Shown: positions 13,201-20,225 of the stretch, piece by piece
Numbering within the stretch: position 1 is the stretch's first letter
Layout of the letters: every line of letters starts with the position of its first letter
Source of the DNA: Cheilinus undulatus
Lineage: Eukaryota; Chordata; Actinopteri; Labriformes; Labridae
NCBI RefSeq assembly: GCF_018320785.1
Contig: NC_054866.1
Location: 34,759,000 to 34,822,999 of the forward strand
Length of the DNA stretch: 64,000 bases
Direction of reading: 5' to 3'
The notes under the pieces: model-generated
Database searches by the model: none
Seen by the model: the letters and a program-made list of their open reading frames with translations, nothing else
Told to the model about the DNA's origin: nothing
Made by a program: the position numbers and the translations under genes

Positions 13201-16200
13201 GGATGCTGATGTCTTGCACCGGTGACAAAATTCTGAGCCAGCACATGCAGAAGAGAGCTGGCTGGTGTAACTGCAGAAGTAATGCCACGCCCCATCAGCT
13301 GACAGAAGCACATTAACTTACCAATATAAATATGAAAAATCCCCCTCTTGAATACAGCAGACCACAGAAGAGCTTCTTGACTCAGTTTAACACAAACACT
13401 GACATTTATGGAAAATTCATTGACTCTGTTTTTAGATTTTCAATGCTTTGCCTCCTCTACTCTGCTGATCCAGTAAAGAATGCTTCAAGGTGCTGCATTA
13501 GTCAACGGAGTAGTCGCTTTTGACATTACACCCAGTCGTTTTAATGCCTCTGGACCAGCGATAACCAGGGAAAACGGCATTAATGCTCCAAATCGCATAC
13601 TTCCATTAGTATACTCTATTGCAGTATACTAAAATGCAGTTCAAAGTACTTCTTTATGCACGAAGAAATGTCCAGGGAACTGGGTTAAAGTGAAACTTCT
13701 TGTTGGTCCAGGGGAAAGAAACAGTTTACCTTGGGGTCTGCTTACTTGCATCTGTAGCTCAGGTGGGATTGGATGTATCCAGAAACAGCTTGGAGCTGTA
13801 TTCTGTGGATATGTGTTGCGAATATAAGGGCAAGTGCCAATACAGTTTTTTTTAAATTAAAATGTAGTTTTTTATGAATTCTTTTAGGATACCACTCCCA
13901 CGATGTTTGACCTTACAAACAGATCAGACTTTGTCCAACACATTGCATCTTCTGCCCAATATTCAATCTCTGCTAAATCAGCTGTTAGATGTGCTAAATG
14001 CCAGCATTGCTTTGATACAACAACAACAAAAAAACTATCTGCTATTGACATCTGTTCTTGCCCACATAATTTGTGATGTCAGAAAGGCCGGGGTTGGCCA
14101 ATACGGATGTTAAACCATTGCATCCCTGTTTTCCTGGCTCTGTGAGCCTCAGATGAAGTACAAAGAAAGCTGGAGGCAACTATAAGTGCTTCAAAACTGG
14201 GAAAACACAGACACTCTTTAGCGTTTTCAGTGGTGTGATGATGTAGCTCTGGCCAGCTCTACTAAGTGTAAAAGCAAAGCGGTACTCTGATGGTTCTTAG
14301 ACTAAGAAAATTATCATTAGAAAAAAAGGTGTGAATATTTGACATTATGTACATTTATTTTACTAAGATGATGGATTTTACTAAGATGATGGATTGCCCT
14401 TGTGATTTGTACAGTTTATTTATTTAATAATGTGATGGCCCAGTGGAAGAAGCTGCTCCTCATTCTGCTGGTGTTTTCTCTAAGAGTCCTGGGGGTGTAT
14501 TCATAAAGCTTCTTGAGCCCACATAGTTACTCTTGGTAAAGAAACTCTCAGTAAGTTCTTAGAATCACGATGTTTTCTAACAATTTCCCCTCAAAGATGA
14601 GACTAGATCCTTGTAAAGTTAAAAGTCACTCACAAATCCCCTAAGAGAGCTCCTGCAGTGAAAAAAATCCTAGGAGTTGTAAGAACGGCTTTAAAGAGTC
14701 TGAAGAGTTTGTCAGTCAGAGAAGAAAATGGCAGAAAAACTGCGATGGATGATAACACAGTAACCGCTCTGTGACAGCCTCATATTAAAATCATTTGCAT
14801 TTACTACTAAAATTAGCAGCTAGGTAAATAAATTCAAGAAAATATATGCACAGTAGCAAGAGAGGACTCAAACACAGAAAACTAAAAACACTGTTGATGG
14901 AGATTAACTTTTGTGAATCATAGTTTGCTGAACAAATAGATAACATGAATCCAGACATTTCAGTCCATCTCAGACTCTCCTCAGTGCAAAGTGAGGCATG
15001 TATGGTGATCCCTCAGTGTTCTACCTTACAGGTGCACCCAATCACGGATTAAAGGTTGTAATAGAAGTATTGGCATGTGAAAAGTCAGGCACACAGGAGT
15101 ATGCATTTGAAAACATTTTGTTGGTTGTATACTTTTAACGAATGTCTTTTTCTCTTTTTATGTAAATCAATCAATCACAGCTTTCAAAAGAAAATGTCAC
15201 ACCCGCCTCCTCACTTAGATAAAAGTTTCTGTCCTCTCTTTGCTCAAAGTTGCTCCGAAAGTTATCCTAGATCACTTTGAAGTTAGACTCCTGGTTAAAG
15301 TGTGTCCTAACTACATGCTACACCAGTGAGCATCAGTGGCAAAATCATCTTGATTACATTGATTCTTGTTCTGGCAGCATCCTGATAACCTGTGAGCAGT
15401 GCAATGTAGCACCATGTTTCCCTGTCGCCCTGGTCCTAATTTCCTCTCTGTCGCTCAAGTTGAGATGCTTGAGGAACAACGAAAGAGGGAGTTGACAAGG
15501 TACCTGGAGTGTCAGGACAGGAAGACCATCATAACTTTCTCTCTCTTTTACCACTCAGTAGAGCTTGTTTTACAAAGTGGAGATTGTTGTGCGTTCATTA
15601 TATAAAAACCCCTGTTTCACATGTTGTCCTCTGACTTGCGTTAACATGGACAGGAAACTATTCACTCACAGCTGTCAAACACTTGTCAAATTAAAGCACC
15701 ACAGCCCTATTTCTCTGCACTGAAAATAGTTGTTAAAATGTAATCAAAATTTTTTTTTCACAAAGAAAGACTGAAATTTACAAAACAGGGAATTAAATTA
15801 GCGTTAGAAATTTAGAAAATGTTTTAAACTTACACGACAAAGTGGTAAAATGACATGTTTCACAATAAAAATGAATATTTTTACACAGAATACATATGTA
15901 TTTAAAAGCGTTTTTCCACTACACAATGCCCATGTTTAAAATAACTTTTGTACTAAAGTATACAGAAAAAAACATGGTAGTCGCTGCATTCCAATACGTT
16001 GAGGGGTTCCCATGCATTGCAAATTACATACAAAGAAGTGTAAGTGAGACAAAATCAAGGTTAATGCAGAAAAATACTGTTATATACATAAACATTTTTT
16101 TCCCATTTTTAACCTTCACTCTGTTTAATATTTTCTGACATGGACTACATTTTTACAGAATCAATAATAAGCAGATAAAAGAAATATAAGGAGACTTATT

Positions 16201-19200
16201 TTTCTTTTTTGAAATGCCATAAAATGCCAAAGTTATGAAAAAATTATTAGCGCCACTCCTGTACAATATCAAACACTGTACCCCATTTGTCAAATTAATT
16301 TTTATTTCATATTTAAATTATGATTTTTCCAATTTAACCTGGCCTGTCAATGACAAATAAAATCAAAAAGAGAGGTAACTAGAAAAGCACTCGGAGAGCG
16401 CAGACCTCCGCCATTAGACCTATCTCCCAATAGTAAGGAATCCTTCAAAAAATTCTTGGATCCAGACGGTGATCCGGATCAGTCCCAAAATCTAATCAGT
16501 TCTTCCTTATGCCATTTGTGACATTTCCTGAATATTTCATCAAAATCCGTCCATAACTTTTTGAGTTATGTTGCTAATAATCTAACTAACTAACAAACCC
16601 TGCCGATCACATAACCTCCTTGGCGGAGGTAAAAATAACACTTCATATGTGGCTTTGTTTACATGCTAACAAGTGACAAAAATAGTGCACGATGACATCA
16701 TGTTAGGGTGATCATGGACTTCTAAGGTTTAATTAAATGGCCAGTTGTGGAGGTTTACACCAAATCTTTTGTGACTATTTAACAAAAAAGGCATAACATG
16801 TTCACTGGTGAGCTCAAGGTGGGCATTAACTTGTATTTTTGGCCTTTTACAGGGTCAGACCAACTTAATATCTCAGTTTCTTTATGCTAAGCTATCAGCA
16901 CAGAATAAAATATGTCTGTTTTATTTGCAAGTGACGTCAGTCTTCTTAGATAAGGCTAAAAAGGGCAAATAAATACTTTGTTTTAAATGTCTGGACTTTT
17001 TGTTTAAATTTGATATTGCGGGCACCAGTTTAGCTCATTTGGTAGCGCAGTAGCCCTTTCACAGAGGCTGCAGTTCTCAGTGCTCTAATTACAGGTTTAA
17101 ATCCCAATCCTGGCACTGTTTCTCCCACTCTCTCCTTCCACATTTCCTTTCTCTCTTTACCTGTCCTTTTCAATTAAAGCAATAGCCAAATAATCCTTAA
17201 AAGCAGCATTCTTACCTGTGTTTAAGTCTAACAATCATTATTGACCCATCATTTGCAGAACTCCCTCCTCCACCAGCCCCTCCCCCAGCAGATGACTCCC
17301 TGAAGCTCCTGGCTGATGTTTTGAGCCGCAACCGAACAACAGATGGAGAGAAGAAAGAAGGAAGCGACTCGCCTACTCTTCAGAGAAGGGAAGAACATTT
17401 CTCACCCCAAAGGAGAGGACAGACAAAGTGGTTATCAGAGGGTAAGTACAAAACCTGATACTCTGCTGTGTAACATCACTGTGTAACAACAGACAATAAA
17501 AGAACAATGATAAGCAGATATGCTCCTGCTCCTGCCATCTTGCCTCAACAGCTTGAACCCAAACACATGTATTAATATTATTGTGTATAAATCCCTTTGA
17601 GCTTAGAAAGAACCAACTGCCACCAGTTTATGCACACTTATTATCCCACAGCAGTGCTGCTTTTAGTAGCAGGGGGTCTATTTTCAGTCTGCTGCCTCAC
17701 TTAGAGCTTAACCTATATAAATTCAGACGTACCTTTGAGTGATTTATTTGTCATCCGCAGATGAGAATGTAATCCCATATGGACAGTCCAGCTTCCTGCC
17801 CAACGTCCAGATGTCGGGCTATGGGTCCCTGGGTGGAGGAGTCTTTTCACGGCCCTCTACCACCGGCCGAAGGAGAGATGAGGTACAATTAGACTCAGAG
17901 CTCCTGAACAGAAATGTGCCTAGTAATTTTTTGGTGTTATTTTTCAACTTTCTTGAGACACTGAGTAGCAAAATGTCCTTGTGTATTTTTAGCAGACTCA
18001 GGAGAATTTATCAATGACAATTAACAAAAAAAAAAAGCTGAATCTCCTGATGCGCAGTTAAAATAAATGCAAGATTATTTATCCAAAATAGTTACACAAC
18101 ACAAAAAAATGTGGTTTTCTCCAAAACATCTCTGCTTTAATAGATAAGGATGAAACAAGTCCTTGAAATAATACTGTATCCACCTAAAATCTACCTGAAA
18201 GCGACTTCTTGTTGGCTTGAAAGAAGTTTGTTGAACCTTTGTAGTTTTAGTGATGGTGAGGGAACTGTAACGAGGTTGATGTCGAGAAGGAAAGTGATGT
18301 AATATTTTCAAGATTGAGAGAGGAGTCAAAAGGTCAATAAAAACTTCTGCAAGTCACCAATTTAATATATTTTTGCTCTGCATGCTCAGTTTTCCTGTAT
18401 CACACCATAATTTAATCATGTTATTGTGCAACCTTCTTTTTAATATTTATGTTTTGGCTTTTGTGCCTTTATTTAGAAGAGGAGACAGTGAATAGAATCA
18501 GAAATTGAGGAAAGAATAAGGAATGACATCCCACTTCACTGTACTTGCCTTTGTACACTGGGTGTGTAGAAATAAGCTTTATGGATGCAGACATGGGCGT
18601 TTTTGTGCTTTGATATAGCATTTCAACAACGCCACAAAGAAAAAAGATATAGAAAAAAAATGTTTGCATTTTTTATTCCCTTAGGTTTATAATAACATAT
18701 AAACAATAATACAATTTTGTTAGCTTTAGTTAAAGTTTACATGGTTTCGCTAGCTATGTCGAAAATGTTACCATTGAAAGTCAGTGTAGCAATGTTAGCT
18801 TTAGCCAAGGCTATAGCTAAAGTAGCTAAAGTGAGCCGCCATTCACATAACTGCAAACTCTAATCCAAATTTATTCTGAAATGTTTAGCGTGTTTATGCA
18901 TTCTGAAAGATGCAGTGTCTCATCATAATGGTCTGCAGGGGGGGGGGGGGCACCTGGGATCTGCAGCCAGATTGTTTTGCTGCATTTGGTTATTTAAAAT
19001 CTGTCAAAAAAACTTTTTTTTGGTGCACAAATTAAGTTTAAAAGTTTGATTCCTTTTTAGGAGATAAAAGTCTGTTTTTACACTTTGTACATTAATCATT
19101 CTGCACAGTGAAGATCAAACATATTAGTTATTCAACTGTGAAAAGAAAGTAATTCTTTTGGAAAAGGATGACTTTCAATTTCACATAGTTTTATGGTAAA

Positions 19201-19593
19201 TAGTTCTGGATTAGAGGTTCTAGATAATAAAGAAATTGAACTTTAGAGGACAGATCAGGAAGAAAATAAATAATGACAAAGATCTTTTATTTATTTTGAT
19301 GAAAAGTGGTGAAAGAGGTGGATATGATAAAAAAAATAATAATAACTTTATTTGTATAGAATATTTCCTGCTTTGTGTTTGATTTCTCTGACTGCTAAGG
19401 GATTTTTACTGAGAAAAAAAAATACATCCATATGAAACTGTTGGCTCATGTTATGCATTTATGATTTGAAAAACTATTTCCTGAGTTTTTGAAATGATAT
19501 TAAAACTCAGTATTGATCCTGCTCTATACTGTTTGTGTAACTTGCTCTCATTGTTCTCTTTGCTCCATGTTTTCCTTTCAGAACCTCATGTAG
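1118..19593 (+). CDS. robo3: Roundabout receptor, 3' part (Robo3-like), 11 coding exons
   Basis: Single-pass neuronal receptor for Slit/netrin-type cues that controls midline crossing of axons; only the C-terminal part lies in the window. Coding exons: 1118-1295, 4290-4508, 7695-7737, 7824-7960, 8038-8319, 9174-9309, 12128-12447, 12667-12783, 17259-17441, 17761-17882 and 19582-19593. All have AG/GT borders and compatible phases, summing to 1749 nt (582 aa plus stop). Seen in order: the end of FN3 domain 3 (VWCLG, then INRTVDG), a transmembrane segment (QPAFIAGLGVAAWLGL), a PWLADSWP block, a CC0-like SPIYSTIN, a CC1-like AEYAKLQY, a weak CC2 (WVDVLSLPLP), CPPLPARTYL, CC3 (ELPPPPAPPPADD) and a terminal VIPYGQSSF block. 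Family membership is close to certain. The choice of robo3 over robo1/2 rests on a divergent tail and on hspa8 nearby, as in vertebrate synteny, and is an inference. The 5' exons lie outside the window. Confidence 0.85.
1836..2042 (+). repeat. L2-type LINE 3'-end fragment
   Basis: Starts with the tetranucleotide run catccatccatccatc, then a tgtatggggtcacagaggagctgg-type core, then text ending acctacagacaatttagagtc and catgtcc. This order (CATC run, GGGTC-GGAGCTGGAGC, CAATTTAGAGTC, GCATGTC) is the widespread fish LINE 3' end of the L2/CR1 kind. The fragment is 5'-truncated and lies in a robo3 intron. Confidence 0.7.
2530..2900 (+). repeat. Partial copy of the purine-rich minisatellite repeat family
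   Basis: A short GGAAGAGGAGAGGGACAAGAG tract is followed by acaataaaacaac and attcatggcagttgtgaccataaat, which parallels the flank of the longer purine tract near 31.58 kb (acaataataag, attcatggctgtcctgacc). It looks like a diverged, shorter member of the repeat at 31.2 and 51.2 kb. Confidence 0.4.
3500..4115 (+). mobile_element. Tc1/mariner-like transposon relic (3' half)
   Basis: The + strand translation, with shifts, contains QKILKENVQPL, then WVMQQDNDPKHTSKST and WLKKTK. The QDNDPKHT motif carries the second Asp of the DDE/D triad. It is broken by a stop and frameshifts in the region corresponding to SPDLNPIE. The end (tttgatgatctgaaacatttaag, about 4077-4100) matches the terminal region of the 59.7-60.7 kb element. 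Non-functional, intronic. Confidence 0.8.
4290..4508 (+). CDS. robo3: robo3 exon: juxtamembrane and transmembrane segment
   Basis: Contains the short extracellular stalk (SISEQITSVIRQPAF), one hydrophobic helix of about 22 residues (IAGLGVAAWLGLMGF) and a basic stop-transfer run (CRHRRRKQLG). The QPAFIAG lead-in to the helix is characteristic of Robo proteins. There is no internal ATG in a suitable place, so a start-codon-based ORF search misses this exon. The pyrimidine-rich acceptor ends at 4289 and the donor is gtgagc. Confidence 0.93.
5741..6055 (+). repeat. Unclassified interspersed repeat, copy A
   Basis: Strongly similar to 40,790-41,130: both contain agctgat, gctattggct, cactcatgctgcc, aaactgctc, gcctggcta, ctcctcctttat and tgctgcttctcc, and end with caggctttcctt...agagcaggaa-tgtgct. 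Copy A has no flanking aagtaaaagtac-type arms. It lies in a robo3 intron. Confidence 0.6.
7239..7256 (+). repeat. Poly-T tract
   Basis: Eighteen consecutive T in a robo3 intron; a second tract of 23 T lies at 7403-7425. Both are simple slippage-prone runs, probably tails of antisense retroelements. Confidence 0.8.
7695..7737 (+). CDS. robo3: robo3 microexon in the membrane-proximal cytoplasmic tail
   Basis: A 43-nt exon encoding VGFAHSEGSGIINGG between a T-rich acceptor (ctccctccag) and a gtaaac donor. It bridges the transmembrane exon and the PWLADSWP exon in frame; the flanking phases fit only if it is included. Robo1 has a comparable Ser/Gly-rich link before its PGLL block. Confidence 0.85.
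7824..7960 (+). CDS. robo3: robo3 exon: PGLL / PWLADSWP block
   Basis: Encodes PGLLGSNMGNYPWLADSWP followed by a Cys-Cys stretch (VNCCSG). This order (PGLL, PWLAD-W, then CC) is conserved in the membrane-proximal tail of Robo1/2. It lies only 86 nt after the microexon and 77 nt before the next exon, so these three exons form a compact cluster. Confidence 0.88.
8038..8319 (+). CDS. robo3: robo3 exon: CC0- and CC1-like tyrosine motifs
   Basis: Tyrosine-rich segment with DSPIYSTIN (CC0-like) near the start, a YYDTYSSTSYN stretch, and AEYAKLQY (CC1-like; Robo1 has a PTPYATTQL motif here) near the end. In the family these tyrosines are Abl-type phosphorylation and adaptor sites. The exon ends with one nucleotide of a split Asp codon at a gtagga donor. 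Confidence 0.9.
8440..8650 (+). repeat. Interspersed repeat fragment in robo3 intron
   Basis: The start (ttttcataaatcagtgct, then ggtcaccct) recurs at 62,638-62,668. The middle (cagacccacagcagcaggctgtccac) resembles 52,425-52,450 (cgggtccacagcagtaggccatccac) downstream of the 51 kb purine repeat. It appears to be a fragment of a composite repeat family. Confidence 0.45.
9174..9309 (+). CDS. robo3: robo3 exon: degenerate CC2 region
   Basis: Encodes a Lys/Ser-rich lead followed by APLTWVDVLSLPLPANKDK and a charged tail. It aligns by position with the Robo1 WADLLPPPP (CC2) segment, but the LPPPP core is replaced by LSLPLP. The acceptor is tctttctag and the donor gtgaca. Confidence 0.85.
11005..11825 (-). 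pseudogene. Tc1-like transposase pseudogene
   Basis: Read on the minus strand from about 11,825 down: NLPRSDPPPKL, then LVREITKTPITTLKELQAS, GRVAKRKPLL and LEFTKRHVED (DNA-binding half and linker). After a break come SIVLWGCSSAA, AKYRKILEDNLNQSA and RRFLF, a stop, then QDNNPKQTA (the catalytic QDNDPKHTA region) and a degraded LDLKRAVHAG. Stops, frameshifts and a mutated QDNNPK show it is dead. It sits in the robo3 intron between the 9.2 and 12.1 kb exons. Confidence 0.85.
12128..12447 (+). CDS. robo3: robo3 exon: acidic stretch and CPPLPARTYL block
   Basis: Begins with an acidic run (SSDEEDDDW), then CPPLPARTYL, which matches the CPVPPARMYL block after CC2 in Robo1. The remaining ~85 residues are Ser/Asp/His-rich and probably disordered. 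A Tc1-like transposon relic lies in the intron 300 bp upstream. Confidence 0.9.
12667..12783 (+). CDS. robo3: robo3 exon: basic linker before CC3
   Basis: Encodes a Pro/Ala-rich start (QSSPPAANLSP) followed by a strongly basic run (HRSRNKKRAPKDG) and RRELHIQP, which leads into the CC3 proline motif of the next exon as RRETYTDD does in Robo1. Acceptor cttgtcag, donor gtatgg. Confidence 0.88.
14361..14396 (+). repeat. Short tandem duplication (18 bp x 2)
   Basis: The unit ttttactaagatgatgga occurs twice back to back in the robo3 intron. It looks like a recent slippage duplication, with no evident function. Confidence 0.7.
16376..16632 (+). repeat. RTE-like retroelement 3' fragment
   Basis: Runs from actagaaaagcactcggagag through gatccggatc and catcaaaatccgtccataac and tttttgagttatgttgct, ending ataacctccttggcggaggt. 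This string order is a very common fish repeat of the RTE/SINE type. Inner cctccgcc and terminal ggcggagg are an inverted pair. Class assignment is from memory. Confidence 0.6.
17020..17195 (+). mobile_element. tRNA-derived SINE
   Basis: Contains an A-box-like tagctcatttggt (17031-17043) and a B-box-like ggtttaaatccc (17094-17105), followed by a pyrimidine-rich body and a tail ending caattaaagcaatagcc. This is the layout of the common teleost tRNA-derived SINEs with a CT-rich 3' region. A functional tRNA is excluded because the spacing and arms do not fold. It ends only about 60 bp before the robo3 CC3 exon. Confidence 0.7.
17259..17441 (+). CDS. robo3: robo3 exon: CC3 proline motif
   Basis: Opens with ELPPPPAPPPADD, the CC3 polyproline motif that in Robo1 binds SH3 domains of srGAPs. 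DSLKLLADVLSRN and a charged, Ser-rich stretch ending KWLSE follow. It ends with one nucleotide that forms GAT with the next exon. A tRNA-derived SINE sits just upstream of the acceptor. Confidence 0.93.
17761..17882 (+). CDS. robo3: robo3 exon: VIPYGQSSF terminal block
   Basis: Encodes ENVIPYGQSSFLPN and a Gly/Ser/Arg-rich end (SRPSTTGRRRDE), parallel to the ILPYCRPTF block near the C-terminus of Robo1. It ends on a complete codon at a gtacaa donor. If the intron were retained, the frame would stay open for 44 more codons to a stop at 18015-18017. Confidence 0.88.
18715..19215 (+). repeat. TAGCT-rich repeat family, copy A
   Basis: Tracts of tagctttagc/tagctaaag at 18,720-18,835 lead into aagtgagccgccat, then ttctgaaatg, and further on tcattctgcacagtgaagatcaaacatattagttattcaa. 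The same order (aagtgagccaccat, ttctgaaac, tcattctgcac...gaaggtcagacatacttgtatttcaa) occurs at 28,185-28,700, so these are two copies of one element. Lies in the last robo3 intron. Confidence 0.55.
18938..18950 (+). repeat. Poly-G run (13 G)
   Basis: Uninterrupted G run in the last robo3 intron. Similar runs occur at 49,236-49,246 (11 G) and 58,550-58,562 (13 G). Likely slippage tracts. Confidence 0.85.
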
Positions 19594-20225
19594 ATGTTAG
19601 CAGACTACATGACATGGCATCCTCCATTTCCCACCAAGATTCCTGTCTTCGAGGCCATCAATCTGTTGCCATGGTAACTTTTGAAAAGCTAAAGTCTTAA
19701 GGGGAAAGCATCAAGGCTGTCCATCTGCCTTTTCACAAACTATTTTTATTTTCTTCTCAATTATTGAATCTTTATTTTTTGTGACCTTCTTCACTTTGTC
19801 CATGTACATAGACATCTTTACAGTTTTTTAAAAACGTGATCAGATATATTATTAAAAAAAAACAATCTAGGGTTATGAAAAAATTCTGTATTTTTACGGC
19901 ATTGGGAAGTAAAATGTAAGTATAAGATAAATGTACAGCAGATAAATGAATGTATCTTCTGTTTACTCCTGATCATGGAACCATGATGATGTGTGTTTTA
20001 TGAAAGACTGGACACGACATGAGGCAGAAAACGTGTTAATAAGCCATCCTGTGGTTGTGTGTGAGTGTGTGTCAGTGCATGTGTGCAGTGTTGGTGTGTG
20101 CGTGTGTTACTGTTTTGCTCTCTCATCTCTGTGTGGCTGTGTACCGTGGTTTTCCTGTAGATCACCAGTGTGTTAGTTCTGTTGAGATTTTTAAACTGAT
20201 CAATAAAACATTTATTATATAACTG
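19582..20225 (+). other. robo3: robo3 last exon: three-codon end and 3'UTR
   Basis: A strong pyrimidine tract and cag precede 19582. Spliced from the 17761-17882 exon in phase 0, the reading is Asn-Leu-Met-stop (stop 19591-19593), so nearly all of this exon is 3'UTR. A polyadenylation signal AATAAA lies at 20202-20207. A GT-rich tract occurs at about 20056-20110. In another phase this exon is open for 39 codons to 19700 (see findings). Confidence 0.7.
20202..20207 (+). terminator. polyadenylation signal of robo3
   Basis: AATAAA in the context tcaataaaacat, about 610 bases after the stop codon. A T-rich stretch with TTTTGTTCATGTGTG follows, suitable as a GU-rich downstream element. Confidence 0.7.

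Larger units (their letters stand above)
12784..17258 (+). other. Large robo3 intron, mostly unclassified DNA
   Basis: A 4.5 kb intron between the basic-linker and CC3 exons. Recognisable contents are the 18-bp duplication near 14.37 kb, a repeat-like stretch at about 14.49-14.70 kb (ggtgtattcataaagcttcttgagccc), an RTE-like fragment at 16.4 kb and a SINE at 17.0 kb. No additional exon was seen. Confidence 0.5.

Noticed and set aside
15399-15605. Open frame with MLEEQRKRELTRYLE, suggestive of a coiled coil
   Set aside because: Too short, overlaps another frame on the opposite strand, lies in a robo3 intron with no splice sites joining it in frame.
17031-17105. Possible tRNA gene
   Set aside because: A- and B-box-like words are present, but the acceptor and anticodon arms do not pair and the 3' sequence is a SINE body.
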